Assembly (NCBI GenBank): GCA_944363395.1
Contig: CALVUC010000008.1
Span: 1-56,169, forward strand
Length of the DNA stretch: 56,169 bases
From: an uncultured Clostridia bacterium
GTDB lineage: Bacteria; Bacillota; Clostridia; Christensenellales; Borkfalkiaceae
Direction of reading: 5' to 3'
Shown here: positions 1 to 7,638 of the stretch, piece by piece
How the letters are laid out: the number at the start of each line of letters is the position of its first letter
Numbering within the stretch: the first letter of the stretch is position 1
Translations under genes and position numbers: made by a program
Notes under the pieces: generated by a model
The model's database searches: none
What the model was told of the DNA's origin: nothing
What the model saw: only the letters and a program-made list of their open reading frames with translations

Positions 1-21
1 AAAGTTGCAGACAAAACAAAA

Positions 22-66
22 ACCATATATTGTATTTGGATACGCATTCCTTATACAATATATGGT
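22..66 (-). terminator. Hairpin terminator at the end of the serine recombinase gene
   Basis: A perfect 13-bp inverted repeat (22-34 with 54-66) encloses the recombinase stop codon. On the minus strand it is followed by a T-rich run (positions 21 down to about 1). The stem is AT-rich, so termination may be weak; the same palindrome could instead be part of the recombinase attachment site, which normally lies next to the integrase gene. Confidence 0.5.
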
Positions 67-1520
67 ATAGCTGGCTGACCGCCTTGGGATATTTTCGAAC
101 TTTCCAATTCTTCGAGAGAAATTGTTTCTTCTTTTTCCTTTCCGTTATAGACGATTTTCAGATGATCGTCATAAAGGAATACGCTGTTCACGAACGTGTC
201 GATGAGTTTCCTGCGTCCCTCCAACTTCCCGATGTCTATCTTTCGGAAATTGCATAGAGCCATTTTGAATTCGTCCTTCGTAAAGACGGGCGATTTTTTC
301 TTTTCTTCGGCTATCGTTCCCGCAAGTGTCTTTTTCTGTTGTTCTATCTCCGTCAATCTTGCAATCAGAGTATCCGATGCCGCGCCTTTCTGAATTGCCG
401 TTACAATGTTTTCGATTTCTCGCTCTTTCTCTTTTAATTGTTCTTCAAGATGCGGTAAAATCGTACTTTCCTCATATTGCAGGGTGTAGAGTAACTGCGC
501 AAGCCGCTCAATCGTTTCGTCCTCTTGTAATAGTTCCATTGTCTTATAGACTACAAAGTTTTCAATCTTTTCTTTTTCTACCTTCTCCTTCTCGCAGAGG
601 CGTTTGCGCGCTCGGTTGCAGATATAATAACGATACGTCTTTCCCGTTCGGCTCGTTCCCGAATACGCCGTCATCATCGCACCGCAATGTCCGCAAAAGA
701 GGTGCGTGGTAAGCAGATAATCGTCGCTTTCGCTATGAGCGGCAGGTGCGATAGAGTGCTTCTTTATATTGTCCTGTACTTTTTCAAAGAGTTCTTCGGT
801 AATAATCGCAGGTACGCCGTGTTCAAGTACAATTCCCGAATGTCTGTATTCTCCGACATAAATACGGTTAGACAATAAATATAAAACGCTGTTATAAGCG
901 ATTTCCTTGCCGTTCGGACGGCGTATTTGTTTCTCTTGCAGGTATTGATAAATTTCCTTTGCGGTATATCCGTCCGCACACATTTGAAACAACGTATAAA
1001 CAAGCGGTGCTGTTGTTTCGTCTATTTCCAACTTATGATCTACCACTTTATAGCCAAGAGGAACCGCGCCGCCGTTCCATCTTCCTTTGAGTGCGTTCTC
1101 CTTAAAACCTCGCTTGACGTTTTGAGCCAGATTCGCAGAGTAATATTCGGCCATTGCCTCGATCATGGCTTCCAAAATAATACCTTCGGGGCCGTTTGAA
1201 ATATTCTCTTTTACGGACACGACCTGAACGCCGTTTTTTCGGAGACTGTAACGATAGAACGCGCTGTCATACCGATTGCGGGCAAAACGATCCAGCTTCC
1301 ACACAAGTACAATGTCAAACAATCTTTTGCTGCTGTCATTAACCATTCGCAAAAAATCGGGACGGTCGTCCGTTTTAGCCGAAAAAGCACGGTCTATGTA
1401 TTGTCCGACGATTTCTATATCGTTGTATTCTGCGTATTCGGTGCATTCCCGAATTTGCCCCTCAATGGATTCTTCTCGTTGATTATCCGAGGAATATCGA
1501 GCGTAAATAACGGCTTTCAT
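51..1520 (-). CDS. Large serine recombinase (integrase of the mobile element)
   Basis: Site-specific recombinase of the large serine family, 489 aa, expected to integrate and excise the surrounding element. The N-terminal resolvase domain starts with YARYSSDNQ, giving the catalytic serine near residue 10, and continues with the arginine-rich KLDRFARNRYD motif. A recombinase domain follows (about residues 155-260), then a zinc-ribbon (FCGHCG ... C-x-x-x-x-x-x-x-C, about 275-310) and a coiled-coil C-terminus, as in Tn1549/TndX-type enzymes. The start is supported by AGGAGAAAG upstream of the ATG and by a TATAAT box at 1555-1560 (minus strand). Length is normal for the family and no break is seen. 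It is read outward, toward the window's left edge, so one attachment site should lie at or beyond position 1. No target gene can be named from what is visible. Confidence 0.93.
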   Translation of the reverse strand: MKAVIYARYSSDNQREESIEGQIRECTEYAEYNDIEIVGQYIDRAFSAKTDDRPDFLRMVNDSSKRLFDIVLVWKLDRFARNRYDSAFYRYSLRKNGVQVVSVKENISNGPEGIILEAMIEAMAEYYSANLAQNVKRGFKENALKGRWNGGAVPLGYKVVDHKLEIDETTAPLVYTLFQMCADGYTAKEIYQYLQEKQIRRPNGKEIAYNSVLYLLSNRIYVGEYRHSGIVLEHGVPAIITEELFEKVQDNIKKHSIAPAAHSESDDYLLTTHLFCGHCGAMMTAYSGTSRTGKTYRYYICNRARKRLCEKEKVEKEKIENFVVYKTMELLQEDETIERLAQLLYTLQYEESTILPHLEEQLKEKEREIENIVTAIQKGAASDTLIARLTEIEQQKKTLAGTIAEEKKKSPVFTKDEFKMALCNFRKIDIGKLEGRRKLIDTFVNSVFLYDDHLKIVYNGKEKEETISLEELESSKISQGGQPAIPYIV

Positions 1521-1598
1521 TGTGCTTTCTCCTATTTCTCTAAATCCTAAATTGATTATACCATGAAAAACTTGACAGATATAGTCATATATAAAAAA

Positions 1599-1961
1599 TC
1601 ATTTCTGATTTTCCTGAATTAAATTTATAAGTGCCTGTTTTAGCTTTGCGTTGGCAGGAGATTTCGGATCGAAACACATCTCTATAAACTCCCGCATTTT
1701 CTCATCATCAAAGGCTTTCGGATTGTAGTCATATAATTTGCCCTGTGGATTATCTGTTCGCCCGAAAATATAATCGAGCGATACATCAAAATAATCGGCG
1801 TACCACAAAAGAATATTATTCGGTACATCGCTCTGTCCGTTTTCGTACCGAAAAATAGCGGATTGCGCCACCGTTCCATTTGCTTTGGCAATGAATACCT
1901 GTGTTTTACCTATGCTTTCCCGCAAAGTTTTTAGCCTTTCACCTATGATTTTATTATCCAT
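1599..1961 (-). CDS. XRE-family helix-turn-helix regulator
   Basis: A 120-aa Cro/C1-type repressor. The first 65 residues form the HTH domain (GERLKTLRES, then AQSAIFRYENGQS as recognition helix, then VSLDYIFGR, the usual end of the XRE fold). The C-terminal 50 residues are helical and uncharacterised. GAGGTG precedes the ATG. It is divergent from the tetracycline resistance gene and lies just upstream of the recombinase on the same strand, so it probably controls excision or transfer genes of the element; its operator is not identified. The intergenic stretch 1962-2094 is very AT-rich and holds a -10-like TATAAT (1979-1984, minus strand). Confidence 0.85.
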   Translation of the reverse strand: MDNKIIGERLKTLRESIGKTQVFIAKANGTVAQSAIFRYENGQSDVPNNILLWYADYFDVSLDYIFGRTDNPQGKLYDYNPKAFDDEKMREFIEMCFDPKSPANAKLKQALINLIQENQK

Positions 1962-2071
1962 AATTCACCTCGCGTTTAATTATATACTATATTCAAATAA
2001 AAATAAATACTATTATCGAATATTTTATATTTATTCTTAAAGTTTTCACTCTGAAACTTTATTTCCAATAC

Positions 2072-2100
2072 TTTACTTTTCAAAGCAGATATGGTATAAT
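2072..2100 (+). promoter_or_regulatory. Promoter of the tet leader
   Basis: TATAAT at 2095-2100 with a weak -35 (TTTACT, 2072-2077) at 17-nt spacing. It lies about 30 nt upstream of the leader peptide. Confidence 0.6.
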
Positions 2101-2130
2101 AGCAACATTCCAAAGCAATGGAGTTGGAAA

Positions 2131-2340
2131 ATATGCGGCAAGGTATTCTTAAATAGCCATAATTGAATAACGGGAGCAAAATTTTTTGCGAAGGCCCCTT
2201 AAAACGAGGCTTGTTTTTTTGCACCCAAATTTAAGAATACTTTTGCCATATTTATATATATCGACATATAAACTCGCTCTAAATGTCGTTTGTTTATTCG
2301 TATCCCCAGCGGTAAAAGTATTTACTGCCGGGGATTTTTG
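2131..2340 (+). promoter_or_regulatory. Leader attenuator of the tetracycline resistance gene
   Basis: The leader has the layout known upstream of tet(M)-type genes. A short leader peptide (2133-2156) lies in a segment that can pair with 2228-2252 (AAGAATACTTTTGCCATAT against the leader-peptide coding strand). A GC-rich hairpin follows (2304-2316 with 2321-2333), then ATTTTT, which should act as an intrinsic terminator before the gene's own Shine-Dalgarno. In the tet(M) model, slow translation of the leader by drug-bound ribosomes changes the pairing and lets transcription through. The pairing is seen in the sequence; the mechanism is carried over from tet(M). Confidence 0.7.
2133..2156 (+). 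CDS. Tet leader peptide (7 aa)
   Basis: ATG followed by codons for RQGILK and TAG. From memory, the same MRQGILK peptide begins the regulatory leader of tet(M)-type genes. It sits inside the 5' arm of the anti-terminator/terminator structure, as expected for a translational sensor. Too short for a domain call. Confidence 0.6.
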   Translation: MRQGILK

Positions 2341-2374
2341 CGCCCTTTTTAGGGGCTGAACGGAGAACAAACAC

Positions 2375-4294
2375 ATGAATATAATCAATATCGGTATCCT
2401 TGCTCATGTGGACGCAGGGAAAACCACATTGACAGAGAGCCTCCTCTATACAAGCGGGGCCATTCAAGAGTTGGGAAGTGTAGATAAAGGAACAACAAGA
2501 ACAGATACCATGTTGTTGGAGCGTCAGCGCGGTATTACCATTCAAGCCGCCGTTGCTTCTTTCGATTGGAAGAATTGTAAAATCAATATTGTAGATACGC
2601 CCGGACATATGGATTTTCTGACGGAAGTATATCGATCTTTATCCGTTCTTGACGGGGCAATTTTGGTAGTTTCCGCAAAAGACGGCGTACAGGCACAGAC
2701 GCGCGTGCTGTTCCACGCATTGCAAAAAATGGAAATTCCGACCATTATTTTTGTAAACAAAATAGACCAGGACGGAATTTCCTTACAAAACGTCTATCAA
2801 AACATCAAAGAGAAACTTTCCGATAACATTATAGTTATGCAGGACGTCGAACTGACGCCCGACGTTACGCTGACGGATATTACAGATATTGAAAAATGGG
2901 ATTCCGTCATTGCCGGCAACGACGAACTTTTGGAAAAATATATTGCGGGAGAACGGCCGAAAATACAGGATTTGCAGAGAGAAAAACGCAGAAGGGTACA
3001 AGACTGCTCTTTATATCCCATTTATCACGGAAGCGCAAAAAACAATCTCGGAACTGAAAAGCTACTTGAGGTAATTACGGAAACATTTATTTCCGATACG
3101 GACAACAGCCAAGCCGAGTTATGCGGGAGCGTTTTCAAAATCGAATATACCGATCAAAAGAAACGGCTTGTCTATTTGCGATTATACAGCGGAACTCTGC
3201 GTTTGCGAGATAAAATTCTCCTGTCCCAAAAACAAAAAATTAAAATTACAGAAATGAAGATACCCTCAAACGGGGAAATAATACCAACGGATACCGCAGG
3301 CAGCGGCGAGATTGTTATTGTATCCGATGATACCTTAAAGTTGAACGATGTCATCGGAAATGAAGACCTTTTACCGCGCAAAGCGTGGAAAGAAAATCCG
3401 CTGCCCTTATTGCGGACGACCATAGAACCGCAAAATTCTGAACTGCGGGAATCCCTCTTGAACGCACTTACTGAAATTGCAGACACCGACCCTCTGTTGC
3501 ATTACTGTGTGGATAACATAACTCATGAAATAATTATTTCCTTTTTAGGGAAAGTTCAGTTAGAGGTTATCTGTTCTCTGTTGACAGATCGATACCATAT
3601 AGGCATCAATGTAAAAGAACCTACGGTCATTTATTTAGAAAGGCCGTTAAAAGAGGCAAGTTATACAATTCATATTGAAGTGCCGCCAAACCCGTTTTGG
3701 GCATCGATCGGCTTGTCGGTAACACCTCTTCCTATCGGCAGCGGAATACAGTACGAAAGCAAAGTGTCCATCGGGTATTTGAACCAAAGTTTTCAAAATG
3801 CCGTTTTAGAGGGAATACACTACGGTTTGGAGCAGGGCTTATACGGGTGGGAAGTAACGGACTGTAAAATTTGTTTTGAATATGGAATTTATTACAGTCC
3901 TGTCAGTACCCCCTCAGATTTTCGTTTTCTTGCGCCTGTTGTTTTGGAACAGGCACTAAAAAGGTCTGGCACACAGCTGTTAGAGCCTTATCTCTCGTTT
4001 ACTCTCTTTGCGCCGCTGGAATATCTTTCGAGAGCATATAACGATGCCCCTAAATACTGTGCGGAAATCGAAACGACGCAAATGAAAAACAATGAAGTTA
4101 TTTTTAGCGGAAAAATTCCTGCACGTTATATTGGGGAATATCGCAATGATTTGAACTTTTATACAAACGGAAGATGCGTTTGTTTAACCGAGTTGAAAGG
4201 GTATCAGGAATCTTCAAGTGAACCCGTCTTTCAACCTCGCCGCCCTAATAACAGGCTGGATAAAGTGCGCCATATGTTTAATAAGGTCACTTAA
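2375..4294 (+). CDS. tet: Tetracycline resistance ribosomal protection protein
   Basis: A 639-aa EF-G-like GTPase that releases tetracycline from the ribosome. The G domain is intact: G1 AHVDAGKTT (about 10-18), G2 RGITI, G3 DTPGHMDF (about 74-81), G4 NKID (about 128-131), and GSAKNN for G5. Domains II-V follow, including the conserved [11 protein letters not shown] and [12 protein letters not shown] segments, and the C-terminus ends [18 protein letters not shown] as in Tet(M), Tet(O) and Tet(W). The length equals the family standard. The sequence is mosaic-looking and matches no class exactly from memory; it seems nearest the Tet(O)/Tet(32)/Tet(W) group. GGAG lies 9 nt before the ATG. This is the element's cargo gene. 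Confidence 0.96.
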   Translation: MNIINIGILAHVDAGKTTLTESLLYTSGAIQELGSVDKGTTRTDTMLLERQRGITIQAAVASFDWKNCKINIVDTPGHMDFLTEVYRSLSVLDGAILVVSAKDGVQAQTRVLFHALQKMEIPTIIFVNKIDQDGISLQNVYQNIKEKLSDNIIVMQDVELTPDVTLTDITDIEKWDSVIAGNDELLEKYIAGERPKIQDLQREKRRRVQDCSLYPIYHGSAKNNLGTEKLLEVITETFISDTDNSQAELCGSVFKIEYTDQKKRLVYLRLYSGTLRLRDKILLSQKQKIKITEMKIPSNGEIIPTDTAGSGEIVIVSDDTLKLNDVIGNEDLLPRKAWKENPLPLLRTTIEPQNSELRESLLNALTEIADTDPLLHYCVDNITHEIIISFLGKVQLEVICSLLTDRYHIGINVKEPTVIYLERPLKEASYTIHIEVPPNPFWASIGLSVTPLPIGSGIQYESKVSIGYLNQSFQNAVLEGIHYGLEQGLYGWEVTDCKICFEYGIYYSPVSTPSDFRFLAPVVLEQALKRSGTQLLEPYLSFTLFAPLEYLSRAYNDAPKYCAEIETTQMKNNEVIFSGKIPARYIGEYRNDLNFYTNGRCVCLTELKGYQESSSEPVFQPRRPNNRLDKVRHMFNKVT

Positions 4295-4336
4295 TCATTT
4301 TTTAACTCTTACTGCTGCTATTAAAAAAACAGTCAA

Positions 4337-4393
4337 TAAAATGCAAACAAATGTTTGTATTTTATTGACAAATGAAAATTGTTATGCTATAAT
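4337..4393 (+). promoter_or_regulatory. Inverted repeat overlapping a strong promoter
   Basis: A near-perfect inverted repeat (4337-4350 with 4353-4366, one mismatch) is followed directly by TTGACA (4365-4370), a 17-nt spacer and TATAAT (4388-4393). The repeat may end tet transcription or serve as an operator over the -35 box. The promoter fires into the structured non-coding stretch to its right. Confidence 0.6.
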
Positions 4394-4565
4394 GCGAGAG
4401 TATAGGTGGAAATATCGCCTATATTCTTTTGCCGTACTTTGAAGTTTGTACGGCGTTTCCTCTCTTTCTGTGAGAGAGGCTGCGCGGAGGAAAGTTTTCC
4501 GCGCTTGCGGAGAGAGAAGTTCTCCGCGAAGTTTCAGCGCGAATTGCGCTGCACCTGAGCCGTCT
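4394..4565 (+). ncRNA. Candidate structured RNA: run of adjacent hairpins
   Basis: No convincing reading frame is present. Successive stem-loops can be drawn: TATAGG...CGCCTATA (4410-4432), GCCGTAC...GTACGGC (4430-4455), CCTCTC...GAGAGG (4459-4478), GCGCGGA...TCCGCGC (4482-4503), GCGGAGA...TCTCCGC (4505-4528), then GCGCGAATTGCGC. A near-consensus promoter lies directly upstream. The class is not recognised; an antisense or control RNA of the element's transfer or maintenance functions is possible but unproven. Confidence 0.4.
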
Positions 4566-4855
4566 GAAAGACGAGCCAAGACAGGGCTTTTTAAGCGTAC
4601 AATTTTTTGAACGCAAAAAGCCTTTGTTTGGTTATCGTTTTTCGTCGGGCGATGAGGGGCTTTTTTGTGATACGATTTTTCTAAAAAAAGCCGTTATGCC
4701 CCATTGCCCGAAAAAGACGCGCGATGATAGGCTTTTATAAGAGTACCATTTTTTAAGAAGAAAGCCGTTGTTATCGTGTGTTTTAAGACGCGCCGTGACG
4801 GGGTTTTATAAGCGTACAATTTTTAGGAAATTGTATTGAGGGGGAAATTAAATTT
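4566..4855 (+). repeat. Four imperfect ~72-bp tandem repeats
   Basis: Equivalent points recur at about 4577, 4651, 4723 and 4795, a 72-74-bp period. Each unit has a GATGAGGGGC/GATGATAGGC/GTGACGGGG-like lead, then TTTTATAAGCGTACAATTTTT or a close variant. In the first three units an AAAAAGCC-like segment pairs back to GGCTTTTT. The sequence is AT-rich and non-coding. It lies between the resistance gene and the candidate oriT, so it could be iterons, a control RNA or a partition site. Confidence 0.6.
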
Positions 4856-5021
4856 CATAGAATGGCTAACCACCATAGAGTAATGTGAAAGTTGCTAAAT
4901 ACGGTTAAGGTCGGTGATTACTTTGGAAAGTATCAGCGACTTTTTATTTCCTTTTTTGTGTTATCAGATCTGCGCTTGTGCGCGGATAAAGATAAAAGAA
5001 AAATCAATTTGGGAGGAAAGT

Positions 5022-5054
5022 ATGAGGAAACGAATAACGAACAGACCGCCGTAA
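5022..5054 (+). CDS. Possible 10-aa peptide before the mob genes
   Basis: GGGAGG is followed after a good spacing by ATG and ten codons (MRKRITNRPP) to TAA. The same frame stays open afterwards to 5180, so this may be the start of a longer ancestral reading frame broken by a stop. It could equally be chance. The rest of 4856-5307 has no other supportable gene. Confidence 0.25.
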   Translation: MRKRITNRPP

Positions 5055-5118
5055 ACAAAGAAAGCAAACGGCAGAAAAACGGAAGCAAAATATTTTGTTT
5101 TCGTAATGGCGAGGTACG

Positions 5119-5274
5119 CAAGTGGCAAGCCACTTGCCGAGCGTTCCGCTCGCCTCGTTAGGGGAAATGCTTTCCCCTAATACCCCTATAAGCTCTTCAC
5201 AAAAATTTGCGTTGCAAATTTTTCGTGAGGTTGCTGTGGTCGTAATTTTCTTAACGGGCGAAGTAAATCCGCCC
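5119..5274 (+). other. Candidate origin of transfer (oriT)
   Basis: Five inverted repeats lie immediately upstream of the mob genes: CAAGTGGC/GCCACTTG (5119-5136), CGAGCG/CGCTCG (5138-5152), AGGGGAAA/TTTCCCCT (5160-5178), AAAAATTTGC/GCAAATTTTT (5201-5223) and GGGCG/CGCCC (5256-5274). The last includes AAATCCGCCCTTG, loosely like the nick region of MOBP/MOBQ-type origins. Clustered repeats next to mobC are the usual place for oriT. The nick site itself is a guess. Confidence 0.5.
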
Positions 5275-5307
5275 TTGAAAATTTCGGCTTGATTTTTAAC
5301 AAAAACT

Positions 5308-5649
5308 TTGGAGGAAAAATTTATCGAGAAGAAAACAGTAAAACGAAACAGACCTATAACCTATTCTTTCCGCGTATCGGAACGGGAACGGCGTATCATC
5401 GATGAAAAGGTAAAGATAAGCGGATTGAGCCGAACAGACTTTCTGATCCGCGCCCTGACGGACAAGCCCGTTGTCGTATTCGATCGCAGCGGAGAGATAT
5501 TGCATGAACTTAAACGGCAAGGCAATAACTTAAATCAAGCGGTGCGTAATTACTACTTCTACCCTGATGAGAAAGAGCAAGTCTTGTCCTCTGCGGCAGA
5601 GTGTAAAAGAGCGTACCGCGCATTGCTCTCCGTCATCGGAGGAAACTGA
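5308..5649 (+). CDS. MobC-like relaxosome accessory protein
   Basis: About 110 aa. The N-terminal half (SFRVSERERRIIDEKVKISG then LSRTDFLIRALT) has the ribbon-helix-helix pattern of plasmid MobC proteins that bind oriT and help the relaxase open DNA. The C-terminal motif LKRQGNNLNQAVR is also typical. The start is unclear. TTG at 5308 lies inside the Shine-Dalgarno (GGAGG, 5310-5314), so it is unlikely to be used. The codon at the ideal 8-nt spacing is ATC (5323-5325), suggesting a mutated ATG or a rare start. The relaxase ATG follows the stop by one base, which argues for translational coupling. Confidence 0.8.
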   Translation: MEEKFIEKKTVKRNRPITYSFRVSERERRIIDEKVKISGLSRTDFLIRALTDKPVVVFDRSGEILHELKRQGNNLNQAVRNYYFYPDEKEQVLSSAAECKRAYRALLSVIGGN

Positions 5650-5650
5650 A

Positions 5651-6721
5651 ATGCCGCTTTTGAAAGGTACGGCGGGCAAAGCCATGCCGGATATGGCAAT
5701 CGGCTACATTACCCGAAAGGATAAGGCGAAATATATCGACGTGCAAAACCTTTTCATTGATGAGGACTATGCCGAGCAGTTCAAAGAAACGGCGGCGAGG
5801 TTCGGGAAATATACGGATTACGGCGAGAGAAAATATTATCACTTCAAACTCTCTCCCGACCGCAAGGACAAAGCAGATCCGCTCATGGTGCAAGTGTATG
5901 CAAAGGCTTGCGCGGAAAAGATGTTCGAAGGCTGCGAGTGCGTCATAGCCACGCACACGGATACGCAGACCGTTCACAGCCATATCGTGGTCAATGCCGT
6001 CCACCCGCTTACGGGAAAGAAATTACATTTTAACGACAGTGATTATACGAGGCTGAAAGATATGGCGAACGAGATCGGAGAAGAGTTCGGATTTTCTACG
6101 TTAGACTTTCGGAAGAAAGCGGAGAACAAGCGAACACAGGATGAGCAGCATATCATTCTCAAAGGCGGCACGAGTTGGAAAGAGGAATTGCGTGAGGTCA
6201 TTGAAGAGGGAAAGCTTTTGGCAAGCGACGAGAGCGAATTTTTTGCTCATCTCGCAAAGTACGGGGTTAAGGTTACAAGGAGCGGAAAAGACTACTCCTA
6301 TCTCCACCCCGAAAAGAGCAAAGCCATCCGAGGGCAGAAACTCGGAGATAACTATACAAAAAGAGAGGTATTAAGTGTCATTGAAAAACATGGAAACAGG
6401 ACAGGCGGCTACGCCGTTGGAACAGTTGCAGAAAATCAACGAGATACGGAAAGCGGAAACGGAGAATGGACTTTTGAAAGAAGCGTTGGCGATCTCAAAC
6501 GAGAAATGCAACGGATTAATCAGCAAGCAGAATACGCTCATCGCGGACTTGACTACGAGCGTGAACGAGATAAAGAGCGACAACAGCTTTTACTTGAAAA
6601 GGCAGAGCGAGAACGTGCAGAGCGCAGTCAAAGAGATACGCGAGATAACACAGGACGAACGGAAGTTCAAAGCGGAAGTAAGTCAAACTATAAAGAGCGA
6701 GATTGGTCGAACAGTCGCTGA
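5651..6721 (+). CDS. Relaxase (mobilization nickase)
   Basis: A 356-aa relaxase/mobilization-nuclease protein that should nick oriT and lead the strand into the recipient. The N-terminal segment AIGYITRKDKAKY carries the likely catalytic tyrosine. The metal-binding histidine motif is HTDTQTVHSHIVVNAVHP (residues about 105-122). The catalytic domain ends near residue 235 (LGDNYTKREVLSVI) and the rest is charged and low-complexity. The start ATG is one base after the mobC stop. The last 347 bp overlap another gene in the +1 frame (6375-6920). The protein is shorter than many Tn5252-type relaxases, so the catalytic region is kept and the tail reduced. No coupling protein or type IV secretion gene is visible, so the element is mobilizable rather than self-transmissible within this window. 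Confidence 0.88.
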   Translation: MPLLKGTAGKAMPDMAIGYITRKDKAKYIDVQNLFIDEDYAEQFKETAARFGKYTDYGERKYYHFKLSPDRKDKADPLMVQVYAKACAEKMFEGCECVIATHTDTQTVHSHIVVNAVHPLTGKKLHFNDSDYTRLKDMANEIGEEFGFSTLDFRKKAENKRTQDEQHIILKGGTSWKEELREVIEEGKLLASDESEFFAHLAKYGVKVTRSGKDYSYLHPEKSKAIRGQKLGDNYTKREVLSVIEKHGNRTGGYAVGTVAENQRDTESGNGEWTFERSVGDLKREMQRINQQAEYAHRGLDYERERDKERQQLLLEKAERERAERSQRDTRDNTGRTEVQSGSKSNYKERDWSNSR

Positions 6722-6920
6722 TGCGAAAGCCCACGCGCTCGAACAGGTGGACGAAACGCTGTCGGAAATAAAAGGACAGCTTAAATCCACGGCAAAAGAA
6801 ATCGAACGTGAGCGCGAGGATATGCGGATAAAGAGCGGTTTTCGCAAGTTTATGTTTTGGGCTACGCCCGTACTTTTGCTTGTGCAGACGATCACTTTGA
6901 TATTTCTGCTATTGAACTGA
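6375..6920 (+). CDS. MobB-like coiled-coil protein with C-terminal membrane helix
   Basis: 181 aa, starting GTG with AGAGAGG six bases upstream. Residues about 15-150 are almost wholly helical and rich in E, K, Q and heptad leucines, predicting a coiled coil. A single membrane helix ends the protein (FMFWATPVLLLVQTITLIF). The first 347 bp lie inside the 3' end of the relaxase gene in another frame, a layout known for mobB within mobA of RSF1010 and ColE1-type plasmids. RSF1010 MobB also uses a membrane segment and helps the relaxase engage the coupling protein. The analogy rests on layout and topology, not on sequence match. Confidence 0.7.
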   Translation: MSLKNMETGQAATPLEQLQKINEIRKAETENGLLKEALAISNEKCNGLISKQNTLIADLTTSVNEIKSDNSFYLKRQSENVQSAVKEIREITQDERKFKAEVSQTIKSEIGRTVADAKAHALEQVDETLSEIKGQLKSTAKEIEREREDMRIKSGFRKFMFWATPVLLLVQTITLIFLLLN

Positions 6921-6975
6921 TGAACTGACAACTGAATAACCGCTAAAAAGGAGAATAAATTATCGAATAAACAGA

Positions 6976-7164
6976 ATGTCGGGAAAAATCGAAGAACCTA
7001 AAACCACAGACGAAATATCCGATTTCGATATGAAGTCTTTGGCAAGAATTTTGCTCCCTATCCTACGGGAGTACCTTTCATCGGACGAAGGCCGTAAGGA
7101 CTATACCGAATGGAAGAAAAGACAACTGAATATAAAATTAAATAAGAAAGAAGAATCCCGTTAA
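6976..7164 (+). CDS. Small mobilization-associated protein
   Basis: 62 aa, not recognised by name. The segment DFDMKSLARILLPILREYLSSDEGRKDYTEWKKR looks conserved: a relic with the same pattern occurs at 19385-19492. It is the last gene of the mob cluster. AAGGAG (6948-6953) is 22 nt from the ATG, too far, so the true start may be upstream at a non-ATG codon or initiation may be weak. Helical, no membrane segment, likely cytoplasmic. Confidence 0.55.
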   Translation: MSGKIEEPKTTDEISDFDMKSLARILLPILREYLSSDEGRKDYTEWKKRQLNIKLNKKEESR

Positions 7165-7290
7165 AGAATATAGGGATAGCCGTTGAAAAAGACGGATTTA
7201 GAGAAAACCGCCGGGTGTGCGGTATAAAAATACATTTTTATCTTATTCAATAAGGTTGCGCCGAACATTATAAACCATGAATAACGGCAA

Positions 7291-7330
7291 AAGGCGGAGT
7301 CTGTTACGGACTCCGCCTTTATTTTTATTT
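7291..7330 (+). terminator. Intrinsic terminator after the mob genes
   Basis: An 11-bp GC-rich stem (7291-7301 with 7309-7319) is followed by TATTTTTATTTT. It marks the end of the AT-rich element's transcription. The stretch 7165-7411 contains no gene, and the element's right end probably lies in it. Confidence 0.8.
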
Positions 7331-7354
7331 TGAGAACGAATTATAAGTGTTGAT

Positions 7355-7405
7355 AGAAAAAAATAATCCGAACGTCTTGCGAATCACAAAGAGGTTCGAA
7401 TTATT
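7355..7405 (-). terminator. Terminator of tRNA-Gln
   Basis: A 12-bp stem (7362-7373 with 7394-7405, one G-T pair) is followed on the minus strand by a T-run (7363 down to 7357), just after the tRNA 3' end. Confidence 0.65.
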
Positions 7406-7411
7406 CCAAAA

Positions 7412-7486
7412 TGGCTGGGGTAGCTGGATTCGAACCAACGAATGACGGAGTCAGAGTCCGTTGCCTTACCGCTTGGCGACACCCCA
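7412..7486 (-). tRNA. tRNA-Gln (CTG)
   Basis: The minus strand reads TGGGGTGTCGCC... with a full cloverleaf; the anticodon loop CTCTGAC gives CTG (Gln, CAG codons). The CCA end is encoded. The acceptor stem pairs with one G-T. A promoter fits upstream: TTGATA (7534-7539) and TAGAAT (7511-7516), 17-nt spacer, minus strand. It is the first chromosomal gene after the mobile element. Confidence 0.95.
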
Positions 7487-7638
7487 ATGCAATTGTTCTA
7501 ACGGAGTTTTATTCTACCACCGATACGGAAATTTATCAAGCGATTTTCTATGCTTTTGACAAAAAATTTTCTTTTTCCGTAAAAAAATTTTCCACCCTCG
7601 CGCGAAGAGCGCATAGGATAGATAGCGAGGTGATCGTT

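Noticed and set aside
4892..5161. 89-codon frame upstream of the mob genes
   Set aside because: It runs through the palindromes of the candidate oriT and has no ribosome site; better explained as non-coding.
5651..7164. Self-transmissible conjugative element
   Set aside because: No coupling protein, VirB4 or other secretion genes are present in the AT-rich segment; mobilizable is the most that can be said.
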